A DNA stretch of 64,000 nt from Gluconacetobacter johannae (GCF_014174305.1 NZ_JABEQH010000018.1:1-64000); one strand, 5' to 3'; shown: positions 1 through 11,177, counted from the first letter of the stretch. Notes: generated by a model from the letters alone, not told the origin. Numbers and translations are program-made.

Positions 1-1
1 A

Positions 2-91
2 GTCGCCATTACCGCCATCATGCGAAAACTCATCGTTCTCGCCAACGCGCTGTTGCGGGACAACCGCCTCTGGACGCCAAAAGCCGCTTGA
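2..91 (+). mobile_element. IS110-family transposase, C-terminal end (partial)
   Basis: The window opens inside a reading frame that ends at a TGA at 89-91. Its last 29 residues include AITAIMRKLIVLANALLRD, which closely matches the conserved C-terminus of IS110/IS1111-type transposases (family pattern: a 'MRKLL...NALLRD' tail). IS110 enzymes use a DEDD active site and usually leave no terminal inverted repeats; the catalytic part lies outside the window, so I cannot say whether the element is intact. About 15 bases separate the stop from the next, convergent gene, so the element's right end must lie close to position 100. Confidence 0.75.
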
Positions 92-106
92 TCACAACGG
101 ATACTC

Positions 107-988
107 TCAGGCGGGGTGCGCCGCCGCGCCGGAGAACAGGGTGACGATGGCCGGGCAGAACAGCTTCAGGTCGCCCGGATCGCGCGCGGTGACCAGTGTG
201 CCGTCGGTCACGACCGATTGGTCGACCCAGTGCGCGCCGGCATTGGTCAGGTCGGCCCGCAGCGACCGCCACGAGGTCATGACATGGCCGTTCACGCCGC
301 CGGCGTCGATCAGGGTCCAGGGGCCGTGGCAGATCGCGGCGATGGGTTTGCCGGCCTGCACGAATTCCCGCACGAAGCGCACGGCGTCGTCATCCATCCG
401 CAGATGGTCGGGGCTGGTCGTGCCGCCGGGCAGGACCAGCCCGTCGAATTCCGCCGCCGCCGCCTGTGCGACCGGCAGGTCGACGTCGTACCGCCTGGTC
501 GGCGTGACATCGGATTTCATGGCCTGGATCTGGCCGGAATGCAGCGACACCAGCACCGTGCGCGCCCCCGCGTCGCGCAGGGCCTTGACGGGTTCGGTCA
601 GTTCCACCTCCTCGACGCCGTCGGTGGCGAGGATCGCGATCGTCCTGCCGTCCAGCGCGCCCATGATGCTGCCCTCGTCCCGGCCGGCCATGTGCGCCTG
701 GTGTCGTGTGGGGAAGGGCACAAGGCGGTCGTCGCCCTGATCGGTCAGCCGGCCGGGAAATTCGCCCAGGTTCTCCTGCAGGAAGGCATCTTCCACCCCG
801 TCCTGTTCGTCGGACGGGCGGATCTGTCCGGCCCCGGCGCTGTCCGCGATGCCGACCAGGGCGCGGGCGGCCTCCAGATAGGCGGCGTCGCCGCCCTCGG
901 GGCATCCGTCCTCCTGCCACAGCAGCCGGGCCTTCGCGCGGATGCGGGCCTCGCGGAGCGGGGAAAAATCGAGGGGATTGTCGGTCAT
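107..988 (-). CDS. DUF2934 / PfpI-type (DJ-1 superfamily) fusion protein
   Basis: 293 residues. The N-terminal ~45 residues (ARIRAKARLLWQEDGCPEG) match the small DUF2934 domain, normally a stand-alone or N-terminal stress-associated helix pair. From about residue 110 there is a DJ-1/PfpI domain: GRTIAILATDGVEEVEL at its start, the nucleophile elbow AAICHGPW with the cysteine followed by histidine, and the TSWRSLRADLTNAGA region typical of YhbO/PfpI proteins, which act as glyoxalase/deglycase-like or chaperone stress proteins. The ~60 residues between the domains are acidic and look like a linker. The start is supported by GGAGA a few bases upstream of the ATG at 988. Whether it hydrolyses peptides or detoxifies carbonyls cannot be told from sequence. 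Confidence 0.85.
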   Translation of the reverse strand: MTDNPLDFSPLREARIRAKARLLWQEDGCPEGGDAAYLEAARALVGIADSAGAGQIRPSDEQDGVEDAFLQENLGEFPGRLTDQGDDRLVPFPTRHQAHMAGRDEGSIMGALDGRTIAILATDGVEEVELTEPVKALRDAGARTVLVSLHSGQIQAMKSDVTPTRRYDVDLPVAQAAAAEFDGLVLPGGTTSPDHLRMDDDAVRFVREFVQAGKPIAAICHGPWTLIDAGGVNGHVMTSWRSLRADLTNAGAHWVDQSVVTDGTLVTARDPGDLKLFCPAIVTLFSGAAAHPA

Positions 989-1073
989 CGTCGTTCTCCG
1001 TCTGCCGGCCCTGTCCGTGGGCAGCGCGGGGGATGCCGGCCCGTTCCCTCACATGACGGGGAGGCGCGCCACG

Positions 1074-2156
1074 TCAGGCCATCAGGCGCGTCAGCGGAAT
1101 GCACAGGGTGATGACGACGCCGGCCGGCAGCCATTCGCGGTGCACCTGCCCGTGCAGCGCGCCCTGGACGGTGGCCCGTTCCAGCCGGCTGCCGAACCCG
1201 TTCTCGGGCGTGGGCGGCGTGACCGGGGGGCCGCCGATTTCGGTCCAGGTCAGTTCCATCATGTCGCCCGTCCGGGCGAGGGCGACGTTCAGCCGTCCGT
1301 CCGGGCACGAGAGCGCACCGTATTTCGCGGCATTCGTCGTGAATTCATGCAGCAGCAGGGCCAGGGAGGTCAGCATTGTGCCGGGCAGCACGATATCCGG
1401 CCCCGAGATCGCAAGGCGGCTGCCGTCGTCGTTGTCCAGCGGGGCCACGATCGCCGCAAGCAGGGCATGCAGCGAGGTTTCCGAAGGCGCGGGCAGGGCC
1501 TGGGACAGGTCGGGCATGGTCAGTTCATGGGCGCGTGCCAGGGCCATGACCCGCTGGGACAATGCGGCGGCAAAAGCGTCCGCGTCATCGGCCGACCGGG
1601 CGCTGAGGGCGATCAGGCCATTGACCAGCGCGAACAGGTTTTTCACCCGGTGGTTCATCTCGTGCAGCAGCAGGTCGCGCCGCGCGTCGGCGCGCTTGCG
1701 GTCGCTGATGTCGCGGGCGACCTTCGAGGCGCCGACGACGCGTCCGGCCTGGTCGCGCACCGGCGAGACCGTCAGCGAAATGTCGATCAGCGCGCCATCC
1801 TTGCGGCGGCGCACGGTTTCGTAATGATCGACGCCCTCGCCCGCCTGGATGCGGGCCAGGATGATCGCGTCCTCCCGCCGCCGGCTTTCGGGGATCAGCA
1901 TGGTGATGGGGCGGCCGATCGTCTCGGCGGCGGTATATCCGAAAATACGCTCGGCCCCCGCGTTCCAGCTGAGGATGATCCCGTCCAGCGTCTTGCTGAG
2001 GATGGCGTCGTCGGAACTGGCGACGACCGCCGCCAGCCAGGCGTTGGCCGTGGGAAATGGCGGTTCCGGGAGCGGGGTTTCGGGGGCGGGGGGCGCGTCA
2101 CCGGCAGGCTGTCGCGTTTGGTCGGCGGAAGATGACAACGGGCCGGATATCGGCAT
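1074..2156 (-). CDS. PAS-HWE sensor histidine kinase
   Basis: About 360 residues from the ATG at 2156; an in-frame ATG at 2216 has no ribosome binding site and precedes a low-complexity stretch. After a proline-rich head (1-35), residues ~38-155 form a PAS domain with SWNAGAERIFGYTAAE and the PAC tail VVGASKVARDISDRK. The H-box HEMNHRVKN is at about 165-173 and the N-box HEFTTNAAKYGAL at about 258-270, both diagnostic of the HWE kinase family. There is no transmembrane segment, so it is a cytosolic sensor, often light-, redox- or general-stress-linked in alphaproteobacteria. No response regulator is adjacent, so it is an orphan kinase and its signal is unknown. Confidence 0.88.
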   Translation of the reverse strand: MPISGPLSSSADQTRQPAGDAPPAPETPLPEPPFPTANAWLAAVVASSDDAILSKTLDGIILSWNAGAERIFGYTAAETIGRPITMLIPESRRREDAIILARIQAGEGVDHYETVRRRKDGALIDISLTVSPVRDQAGRVVGASKVARDISDRKRADARRDLLLHEMNHRVKNLFALVNGLIALSARSADDADAFAAALSQRVMALARAHELTMPDLSQALPAPSETSLHALLAAIVAPLDNDDGSRLAISGPDIVLPGTMLTSLALLLHEFTTNAAKYGALSCPDGRLNVALARTGDMMELTWTEIGGPPVTPPTPENGFGSRLERATVQGALHGQVHREWLPAGVVITLCIPLTRLMA

Positions 2157-2269
2157 CAAACTGATGATTCCCCCTGGCTGGCCGATTTTCTCGGCTGGAC
2201 CAGGGGAGCATGGCATTGTCCGGTGCGCGGCAGAAGCAAAAAAGCGGCCCCTGCCGGCCGGCGGGCGTG

Positions 2270-2650
2270 CTAGGCCGGTAATCCGTAGCGGCTCAGGGCC
2301 TGGTCGAGCATCGGATTGCGGATGTCCGAAATCGCCCGCAGGACGCCGTCGCGCCGGCAGTCGGACCGTTCGATGGCGCGCCGGATTTCCGCCGCGAGCG
2401 CGGTGTCGTCGCCGCAGGCCACCAGGGCCGCCCTGTCCAGCCGGGCGATGAACTGCCGCGCATGCGGCACGTCCTGAAGGTCGCGGGCAAAGTAGACGAC
2501 CCTGACGTGATGCGTCGCCTCGACGGTGACCTGTTCCGATTCATTGGTGATCTGATCGGTGGATTGCGCGTGGACGGCGCCGGGTACCGCCAGCATCGGG
2601 GCCACGCCCAGGACGGCCGCAAGGGCAAGCGTCCGGAACACTGTCGTCAT
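2270..2650 (-). CDS. UrcA family secreted protein
   Basis: 126 residues with a clear signal peptide (residues 1-28, ending AVPGAVHAQS) followed by a ~95-residue domain. The pattern VRVVYFARDLQDVPHARQFIARLDRAA and a cysteine in LVACGDD fit the UrcA family, small exported proteins common in sphingomonads and Acetobacteraceae with no established function. Two cysteines in the mature protein (VACGDD and SDCRRDG) could form a disulfide. A promoter-like sequence lies about 105 bases upstream. Function is not inferred. Confidence 0.75.
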   Translation of the reverse strand: MTTVFRTLALAAVLGVAPMLAVPGAVHAQSTDQITNESEQVTVEATHHVRVVYFARDLQDVPHARQFIARLDRAALVACGDDTALAAEIRRAIERSDCRRDGVLRAISDIRNPMLDQALSRYGLPA

Positions 2651-2755
2651 GGCGTATCCTCCTTCCTTGAATCCCGGGAGGGCTCATTCATTTCGGGGGC
2701 AGGTCTTGCGGCTGTCATGATTCGCATCGTGACGGCTCGGAAATTCCTTCGTATT

Positions 2756-2784
2756 TTTGTAGTCCAGAAAACGAAAAAAATCAA
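2756..2784 (-). promoter_or_regulatory. sigma70-like promoter for the UrcA gene
   Basis: Read on the minus strand, TTGATT (2784-2779) and TACAAA (2761-2756) are separated by 17 bases in a locally AT-rich stretch that stands out from the GC-rich surroundings. It is oriented toward the UrcA gene, leaving a leader of about 100 bases. This is a consensus match only. Confidence 0.45.
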
Positions 2785-2855
2785 GAAAGGCCGGGTCGTG
2801 GGCCATGGCGCCGGCGCATGGATGCCCGGCCGGACCCTCGGAATCCGCCGTGCGG

Positions 2856-3566
2856 TCAGTCGCACAGTCCGAAGCCGGTCGCCTGGAGATGGAGATGACC
2901 GGCATGCAGTCCGTTATAATCGGGGGACAGTACGACGCCGAAGATCGCGCAGGCGCCGTCGCGGACGCGGCGCAGGAAGACGATGCGCGGGTCCGGTCCG
3001 TGGGTGGGCGCGCGCCATGCGCTGACGGGGATTTCGCGCCCGTCCTCCAGCACGAAGGCGGAGACGTCGATCGCGTCGGCGGTGGCGTGGCTGCTGATCG
3101 CGCCGGGGCGGTCGCGGATATCGCGACAGGCGAAGCTGCCGGCCTGACGGATGCCACGCAGGCCCATGCCGAACACCGCGCGGGCGGCCGGTTCCGCCAC
3201 GTCGGTCTGGAACATCGACCAGCGCACCGCCAGACGGCAGGACGCCAGGAAACCGGCCGGCAGGGACGGCGCCGGCCCACCATCCACCCGTTCGCCATCC
3301 GTCACCGGGCAGGCCGCCGTTCCCCCTGCCGGCACGGGGCGAAGGCGCAGCGCCGACGTCGCCAGCGCCGCCCGGCACATCGCCCGGTCCGAGGACAGCA
3401 CCCGCAGCTTGACCGGCGTCATGAAGGTGCGCGGCGCCCCCAGGTTCAGCGGCCGGGTCGGGTCGTAGGCGGGCGGCAGCCAGGCCCGATGGGTCGCGAT
3501 CGCCATGCCGGCCGCGACAACCAGGGACCACAGCACGATCCGGCCCATCATTCGGCGTGATGGCAT
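2856..3566 (-). CDS. extensin-like C-terminal domain protein
   Basis: 236 residues. An N-terminal hydrophobic segment (IVLWSLVVAAGMAIA) anchors or exports the protein. The C-terminal half has the extensin-like bacterial domain: SSHATADAIDVSAFVLEDG, FLRRVRDGACAIFGVVLSP and DYNGLHAGHLHL, where the H...D and H.H residues resemble the metal-binding set of D-Ala-D-Ala carboxypeptidase-like (LAS) peptidases. Known members are periplasmic and presumed to act on cell-wall peptides. Conserved cysteines (FACRD, DGACAIF) suggest a disulfide. The substrate is unproven. Confidence 0.82.
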   Translation of the reverse strand: MPSRRMMGRIVLWSLVVAAGMAIATHRAWLPPAYDPTRPLNLGAPRTFMTPVKLRVLSSDRAMCRAALATSALRLRPVPAGGTAACPVTDGERVDGGPAPSLPAGFLASCRLAVRWSMFQTDVAEPAARAVFGMGLRGIRQAGSFACRDIRDRPGAISSHATADAIDVSAFVLEDGREIPVSAWRAPTHGPDPRIVFLRRVRDGACAIFGVVLSPDYNGLHAGHLHLQATGFGLCD

Positions 3567-3769
3567 GACGGTACCCCTGCGGCAACGATGCGTCGTGGAA
3601 ATCCTGGCCGCCCCATGGAAAAACGCAACCTTCGTCGCGATATATCCGTTCGACGCCCAGGCCGGGCGACCGGTGGCCGGACAATGCCCTGGTCGAAAAT
3701 CCCGGGCCGTGCCGGCGCCGTTTCATAATGCGCCGGCGGCGGAAGAATCGGACAGGGAAGGAACGCGAC

Positions 3770-4018
3770 ATGATTGATGCGGACGAAGTGCGGCCCGGCA
3801 TGCCCGTCGTCGGGTGCGATGGCCTTCAGGTGGGTGTCGTCCGGGCGGTGGAAGGCCGGGCCCGCCTGCAACTGACGGGCGCCGACGGCGCCTATCATTT
3901 CCTGCCGCTCACCGACGCGGTCCGGATCGCCGGACAGTCGATCGTCCTGGGCCGGCATGCCGCCGACGCCATCGGATCGTTCGACGAGGATATTCCCGCC
4001 GGCGAGGACACCACCTGA
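3770..4018 (+). CDS. DUF2171 family protein
   Basis: 82 residues starting at the ATG at 3770, preceded by AGGGAAGGAA. The sequence MIDADEVRPGMPVVGCDGLQ and the later YHFLPLTDAV follow the DUF2171 pattern (a short PRC-barrel-like beta fold often induced by stress). It is soluble and acidic at its C-terminus. The gene is divergent from the extensin-like gene and convergent with the CBS gene. No function is assigned to the family. Confidence 0.78.
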   Translation: MIDADEVRPGMPVVGCDGLQVGVVRAVEGRARLQLTGADGAYHFLPLTDAVRIAGQSIVLGRHAADAIGSFDEDIPAGEDTT

Positions 4019-4111
4019 CCGACACGGGACGCCCGGACCGGGTTCTCTCCCGGTCCGGGCTGTCGTTCATGAAAGGGGTCTATACCAACCCGCCTTGTGA
4101 TTGACGTATAG

Positions 4112-4225
4112 CCAGGGCTCTGCCCTGGACCCGGCAGGGCCTGAGGCCCTGCACCCCAATCATTTGATAACGAATGGGTTTCCAAAGGGCGACTGCCCTT
4201 TGGTGGGTCAAGGGCAACGCCCTTG
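4112..4225. repeat. modular hairpin repeat, copy A (four hairpins)
   Basis: Four perfect short palindromes lie in series: CCAGGGC-TCT-GCCCTGG (4112-4128), GCAGGGCC-TGA-GGCCCTGC (4134-4152), CCAAAGGGC-GACT-GCCCTTTGG (4182-4203) and CAAGGGC-AAC-GCCCTTG (4209-4225). The same modules recur, in different combinations, in six other intergenic spaces of this window. Copy A sits between two convergent genes, where it could end transcription from both sides. Confidence 0.85.
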
Positions 4226-4279
4226 GCGGGGACATCTCATGCGCCTGGCGTCAGCAGCGCGGCCGGCATGAAGGGGCGG

Positions 4280-4804
4280 TTATCGGGCGTATCCCGGTGT
4301 CCGCGCCGGTCGCGCGCGATGGGCGTCGGCGTCGCGGTGGTTGGTTCGGGGGTCGGCCGTGGTGTGGTTGCTGTCGCGGATATAGGCGCTGAGTTCGTGG
4401 GTCACGTGTTCCGCTTCTTCCAGCCGGGCCTTGACGATATCGCCGATGCTGACCAGGCCGATGACGGCGCCGTCGTCGAGGACCGGCAGATGGCGGGTGC
4501 GGCGCTCGGTCATCCGGCGGCCGATTTCCATGATGCTTTCATCCAGCGTGGCGGTCGGCACGTCGCGCATCATGATGTCGCGCGCGGCCAGCCGGCCGAA
4601 ATGCGCGCCGTGGGTGGACAGGGCCGTGACCAGCGTTCGTTCCGACACCAGCCCGGCCAGCCGTCCGGCCATGTCCATGACCGGAACCGCGCCGATGCGA
4701 TGACGCACCATCGCGTCGGCGATCTGCCCCACCGGCATGTCCTCGCGGACGGTGAAGACGTGATGGCCCTTGTGGTCGAGCACCTGAAGAACGGTGGCGG
4801 TCAT
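4280..4804 (-). CDS. tandem CBS-domain protein
   Basis: 174 residues. The start at 4804 is chosen because GGGAGG lies 8 bases upstream; an in-frame ATG 51 bases further up lacks this. Two CBS motifs are visible: VGQIADAMVRHRIGAVPVMD (first) and IMEIGRRMTERRTRHLPVLD (second), each followed by the G-L-V-S strand. Stand-alone CBS pairs bind adenosine nucleotides and regulate partner proteins. The C-terminal ~35 residues are polar and low complexity. It lies just downstream of the nuo operon and is flanked by hairpin repeats on both sides; a functional link to NADH oxidation is only positional. Confidence 0.85.
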   Translation of the reverse strand: MTATVLQVLDHKGHHVFTVREDMPVGQIADAMVRHRIGAVPVMDMAGRLAGLVSERTLVTALSTHGAHFGRLAARDIMMRDVPTATLDESIMEIGRRMTERRTRHLPVLDDGAVIGLVSIGDIVKARLEEAEHVTHELSAYIRDSNHTTADPRTNHRDADAHRARPARTPGYAR

Positions 4805-4879
4805 GGCAGCAGCCTCCCGCATCGCGTGGTGGAATGGAGTGCCCATCCGCGTCATGACTGACGTGTCGGCGGCATGCCT

Positions 4880-4930
4880 CAGGGCCTCAGGCCCTGGCGG
4901 GTTCGGGCAGAGCCCGACCTGTCCTGCCAG
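4880..4930. repeat. modular hairpin repeat, copy B
   Basis: Contains CAGGGCC-TCA-GGCCCTG (4880-4896) and TCGGGC-AGA-GCCCGA (4903-4917), followed by CCTGTCCTGCCAG (shared with copy F). It lies between the end of nuoN and the start of the CBS gene, so it is the first structure met by transcripts leaving the nuo operon. The decamer TATACCAACC near copy A (4081-4090) recurs inverted beside this copy (4950-4959). Confidence 0.82.
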
Positions 4931-4983
4931 ATGCGTCCTTGCTTTCGGCGGTTGGTATAAAGGGAAAATGGGACAGGCCGGGG

Positions 4984-6495
4984 CTACCGCAAGAGGCGCT
5001 GCCTCGGCGGCGGGGTGCTAGCGTACAGAATGTCGTGAGAGGCCGCGAGTGTTGCCCCGCCCGGCCCGGCGGACCGGAACAGCGCCGTGGTGCGCTGGAC
5101 CAGCGGCCCGGGAAACAGGCCGAGCAGCACGGTCGCCAGCGCCAGCGCCGTCAGCAGGACGGTCGTCCCGGAGGCGGCGGCCCCGGCCGGGGCGGCGGTG
5201 TCGGGGGCGGGCGTCATCATGACCCGGGCGACGTTCAGGTAGTAGCACAGCCCGATGATGCTGCTGACGATCAGCGCGGCCAGAAGCAGCATCCGGTGGG
5301 CCGACATGCCGGCCGCGACGATATAGGCCTTGGCGAAGAAGCCGACGGCCGGCGGAATGCCCGCCAGCGACGCCAGCATGATCGACAGGGCCAGCGCCAC
5401 GGCGGGCCGGCGGTGGAACATGCCGCGCCACGCGGCCAGGTCCGGCTGGTCGGGCGCCGCGCCGAGGGCGGCGAACGCGCCCAGGGTGGCCGCCGCATAG
5501 GCCGCCAGGTAGAACGCGGCGCTGCCCGCGCCCAACGGCCCCGCCGACAGCAGCGCCACCAGCAGATAGCCGATATGGGCGATGGACGAGCCGGCCAGCA
5601 GGCGCTTCAGCTTCGTCTGTCCGAACGCCAGCAGGTTGCCGCCGACCATGCTCAGCACCGCGACGATTGCAAGATCCTGGGCGGGCCAGGCCGTGCCGGT
5701 CAGGTCGGTCATCGCGAAATAGCGGGCCAGCGCCACGAACAGCGCGATCTTCGAAACCACGGCGATGAAGGCCGCGACCGGTGTGGGCGCGCCGTCCAGC
5801 ACGTCGGCCAGCCACAGGTGGAAGGGGGCGGCCGACAGCTTGAAGAACAGGCCCGTCAGCACCAGCAGCGTCGCCGCCATGGCCAGCGCCGGTTCGGCCG
5901 GGTTGGCCGCCAGCGGGACGGTGAAGCGCAGGTCGCCGGTTTCGGCATAGGCCAGCGCCAGGCCGAACAGCAGGATCGCCGAGGAGGTGCCGGCCAGCAC
6001 CAGATATTTCATCGCGGCCTCGACGGCGTCGGGCAGGCGGGGGCGATAGGCGATCAGCCCCAGCAGCGACAGGCTGAGGGTTTCCAGCCCCACGAAGAAC
6101 GCGATGGCGTTGGCGCTGCCGGCGACGACGACCGCGCCCAGCGTGCCCAGCAGCAGCAGCAGATGGGCCTCGTCCGCGCGTTCGCCCGCCATCTGTCGCC
6201 AGGACATGGCCAGGATGCCGCCCGACGACAGCAGGATCAGCCCAGCGCCGTAGGCGAACCAGGCATCGGCCGCAAACAGCCGCGCCATATCGGCGGCGTG
6301 CGGCGGCGCGGGGGACCACAGGCCGGCGAAGGCGAGGCCGAGGGTGGCCGCCGCGATGATCGCCCCGGCCACCGTCCCGCTTTCCCGTCCCGGCCGGCGA
6401 CAGGCGATGGCCAGCAGCAGGACCAGGATGCCCGCCGCCAGGACCAGCACCGGCGCCGGCACGTCAGGCAGGGCGGCGATCAGGGTGGCCGTCAT
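4984..6495 (-). CDS. nuoN: NADH:quinone oxidoreductase subunit N
   Basis: 503 residues, about 14 predicted transmembrane helices. It is one of the three antiporter-like proton-pumping subunits of respiratory complex I. The pattern KLSAAPFHLWLADVLDGAP with its lysine and the following PTPVAAFIAVVSK is the broken-helix/lysine region of the family, and LETLSLSLLGLIAY holds the conserved glutamate. The start at 6495 overlaps the nuoM stop by four bases (ATGA), indicating translational coupling. It is the last gene of the operon; a hairpin repeat follows. Confidence 0.96.
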   Translation of the reverse strand: MTATLIAALPDVPAPVLVLAAGILVLLLAIACRRPGRESGTVAGAIIAAATLGLAFAGLWSPAPPHAADMARLFAADAWFAYGAGLILLSSGGILAMSWRQMAGERADEAHLLLLLGTLGAVVVAGSANAIAFFVGLETLSLSLLGLIAYRPRLPDAVEAAMKYLVLAGTSSAILLFGLALAYAETGDLRFTVPLAANPAEPALAMAATLLVLTGLFFKLSAAPFHLWLADVLDGAPTPVAAFIAVVSKIALFVALARYFAMTDLTGTAWPAQDLAIVAVLSMVGGNLLAFGQTKLKRLLAGSSIAHIGYLLVALLSAGPLGAGSAAFYLAAYAAATLGAFAALGAAPDQPDLAAWRGMFHRRPAVALALSIMLASLAGIPPAVGFFAKAYIVAAGMSAHRMLLLAALIVSSIIGLCYYLNVARVMMTPAPDTAAPAGAAASGTTVLLTALALATVLLGLFPGPLVQRTTALFRSAGPGGATLAASHDILYASTPPPRQRLLR

Positions 6496-7987
6496 GGGCG
6501 CGGCCCCCCGGTTAGGGCGGCGTGGGGTAGGGCGGAATGGAGCAGGGGCGCGGGCAGCGACAGGTCGAGCACCGGCTGCGGATACAGGCCCAGCGCCAGC
6601 AGCAGCGCCATCGCGGCCCCCAGCACCGCCATGTGTCGCGCCCCGAAATCCGGCAGGGCCGGCCAGCCGTCGCCGGGCGGGGGGCCGAGGAAGGCCCGGC
6701 CGACCATCGTCAGCGCATAGAGCGCCGACAGCACCAGCCCCGCCGCCCCCAGGATCGCGATGGGCGGGCTGATGCGCCAGGTGGCCAGCAGCACCAGGAA
6801 TTCGCCGACGAAATTGCCCAGCCCTGGCAGGCCCAGCGACGCAATGGCGAAGACCAGGCCCGTGGCGGACAGATGCGGCAGCGCCGGCCACAACCCGCCC
6901 ATGCGGCGCAGGTCGCGGGTGTGCAGCCGGTCCTGCAACGCGCCGGCGATGACGAACAGGGCCCCGGTGCTCAGTCCGTGGGCCACCATCTGCACCACCG
7001 CGCCGGCCACGCCCAGCGGCGAGGCCGAGAATACCCCCAGCAGGACGAAGCCCAGGTGGCTGACGCTGCTGTAGGCGATCAGCCGCTTGATGTCGTCCTG
7101 CACCAGCGACAGCCACGCGCCATACAGGATGCCCAGCGCGCCCAGCGCCAGCGCCACCGGGGCGAAGCGTATCGCCGCGTCGGGAAACAGCAGGACGACG
7201 AAGCGGATCAGCCCGTATCCCCCGGTCTTGAGCAGCACGCCCGCCAACAGCACGCTGCCCGCCGTGGGGGCCTGGGTGTGGGTGTCGGGCAGCCAGACAT
7301 GCAGCGGCACCACCGGCAGCTTCACCGCGAAGGCGACGAAGAAGCCCAGCATCAGCCCCATCGCCAGCACCGGCGACAGATGGGTCGTGGCCAGGGCGAA
7401 GTAATCGAAGGTCAGGATGCCGGTCTGCTGCTGGTGCACGAATGCCAGCCCCAGGATCGACAGCAGCATCAGCAGGCCGCTGCCCTGCGTGAACAGGAAG
7501 AATTTGAAGGCCGCGCGGGTCCTGTCCTCGTGCCCCCACACGGTAATCAGCACATACAGCGGCACCAGCATCAGTTCCCAGAAAAAGAAGAACAGGAACA
7601 GGTCGGTGGCGATGAACACGCCATCGACGCCGGCGATGGTCGCCAGCAGCAGGGCATGAAACGTGCCGGGTGTGTCCGTGATATCGCGCGACGCCAGCAG
7701 GACGCACGGAAAGGACAGGACCACCGTCAGCCACAGCAGCACCAGGCCCAGCCCGTCCATGTCGCAGCGCAGGGTGATGCCCAGCGCCGGAATCCACGGG
7801 GCGGAGGCATGCGCCAGCCACGGCCCGCCCCCCGCCGGCACGGCCCAGGTGATGTAGGCCAGCAGGGCCGCCAGCAGCACCAGGGTCGCGACCGCGACGG
7901 GCCAGGGCGCGCGCGGCGATGCCCGGCCGGCCAGCCAGGCGGCGGCGGCGCCCACCAGCGGCAGCAGCACCAGGGCATACAGCGCCA

Positions 7988-7991
<4 letters not shown>
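6492..7991 (-). CDS. nuoM: NADH:quinone oxidoreductase subunit M
   Basis: 499 residues starting at the first of two adjacent ATGs (7991; the other is 7988). Antiporter-like membrane subunit of complex I. Key segments: WELMLVPLYVLITVWG with the conserved glutamate, VKLPVVPLHVWLPDTHTQAP and the lysine-containing LLAGVLLKTGGYGLIR. Length matches the family (about 500). It overlaps nuoL upstream and nuoN downstream by four bases each. Confidence 0.96.
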
Positions 7992-9844
<1,853 letters not shown>

Positions 9845-9850
9845 GGTCCC

Positions 9851-10159
9851 TTATCCCTTCAGGCGGTTGCCGGTATCGGCGTCCAGCGTCGGGCGGCCGG
9901 CGGCATGCAGGCGCAGCAGAATCGCCAGCCCCACGGCGGCCTCGGCGGCGGCCAGCGCCAGGATCATCAGGAACATGACCTGGCCGTCGGCCGCGTGCCA
10001 GCGCATGCCGGCGGCGACGAAGGCCAGGGCGGCGGCGTTGAGCATGATTTCGATCGACATCAGCATGAACAGCAGGTTGCGCCGCACCAGCACCCCCAGC
10101 AGGCCCAGCGCGAACAGCATGCTGGCCAGCAGCAGGGCCTGGGCCGGCGCGGCGGTCAT
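9851..10159 (-). CDS. nuoK: NADH:quinone oxidoreductase subunit K
   Basis: 102 residues, three transmembrane helices. The conserved glutamates are present in [16 protein letters not shown] (helix 2) and [15 protein letters not shown] (helix 3), which form part of the complex I proton path. The start at 10159 overlaps the nuoJ stop by four bases. Confidence 0.96.
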   Translation of the reverse strand: MTAAPAQALLLASMLFALGLLGVLVRRNLLFMLMSIEIMLNAAALAFVAAGMRWHAADGQVMFLMILALAAAEAAVGLAILLRLHAAGRPTLDADTGNRLKG

Positions 10160-10668
10160 GGCGCATCCTCGCCGCGGATATGCCGGCCGATGCGAAAGGC
10201 GCTGACCAGGCCGGCCAGCAGCAGGAACGACGCCAGCTCCACCATCAGGACATAAGGCCCGTACAGCGCCAGCCCCACCTGCCGCGTGTCGATGACGGCG
10301 ATCGGCCCGCCATCGGGGGCGGCCACCACCAGCGCATCGGCCAGCGCCGCCAGCAGCAGCGCGGCCAGCAGCCCCGGCCCGATCCAGCCGCGCGGCGCGA
10401 TCCAGCTGTTTTCGCGCAGGCGGTCCGGCCGGCCGAGATTGAGCATCATGACCACGAACACGAACAGCACCATGATGGCGCCGGCATAGACGATGACCTC
10501 GAGAATCGCGGCGAACGGCGCGCCCAGCACGTCGAAGACGCAGGCCAGCGCCAGCAGCGCCACCACCAGGTACAGCAGCGCGTGGATCGCGACCGCGCGC
10601 GTCACCACCATGAAGGTGGCCCAGACCGCCACCAGGGCGGACAGCAGGAAGGGCATGCTGGTGGTCAT
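10156..10668 (-). CDS. nuoJ: NADH:quinone oxidoreductase subunit J
   Basis: 170 residues with five predicted membrane helices. [21 protein letters not shown] is close to the third helix of NuoJ, which in structures undergoes the pi-bulge rotation during turnover. The start overlaps the nuoI stop by four bases and the end overlaps nuoK by four. Confidence 0.95.
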   Translation of the reverse strand: MTTSMPFLLSALVAVWATFMVVTRAVAIHALLYLVVALLALACVFDVLGAPFAAILEVIVYAGAIMVLFVFVVMMLNLGRPDRLRENSWIAPRGWIGPGLLAALLLAALADALVVAAPDGGPIAVIDTRQVGLALYGPYVLMVELASFLLLAGLVSAFRIGRHIRGEDAP

Positions 10669-11177
10669 GGCAGCAGGCTGTGCAGATCGACGGGCGGCTG
10701 CTCGCGTTCGGCCTCACCCTTGTCCTTGCCGGGGATTTTCACGCCCGAGACGCGATAGAAGCTGTAGTCGGGATATTTCCCGGTGCCGCTGATGAGCAGG
10801 TCCTCCTTTTCATAGACCAGGTTCGGGCGGACATACTCGCTCATCTCGAAATCCGGGGTGAGCTGGATGGCGTAGGTCGGGCAGGCTTCCTCGCAGAATC
10901 CGCAGAAGATGCAGCGGGAAAAATTGATCCGGAAATAGTCCGGATACCAGCGCCCGTCCTGTTCGGCCTTCTGCAGGCTGATGCAGTCCACCGGGCAGGC
11001 CACCGCGCACAGGTTGCACGCGACGCAGCGTTCCAGCCCGTCGGGGTCGCGCGACAGGATGATGCGTCCGCGATAGCGGGGCGGCAGCGCGGGCCTGGTT
11101 TCCGGATAGCCGACGGTGACGCGCCGATGGCCCAGATGCAGGAACGTCAGCCACAGGGTACGCAGGATTCCGAACAT
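10665..11177 (-). CDS. nuoI: NADH:quinone oxidoreductase subunit I (2 x [4Fe-4S])
   Basis: 170 residues. Two ferredoxin motifs carry clusters N6a and N6b: [15 protein letters not shown] and [12 protein letters not shown]. The start at the ATG at 11177 gives the normal family length; the N-terminus ([15 protein letters not shown]) is the amphipathic membrane-associated helix. It lies 14 bases after nuoH and is coupled to nuoJ. Confidence 0.96.
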   Translation of the reverse strand: MFGILRTLWLTFLHLGHRRVTVGYPETRPALPPRYRGRIILSRDPDGLERCVACNLCAVACPVDCISLQKAEQDGRWYPDYFRINFSRCIFCGFCEEACPTYAIQLTPDFEMSEYVRPNLVYEKEDLLISGTGKYPDYSFYRVSGVKIPGKDKGEAEREQPPVDLHSLLP

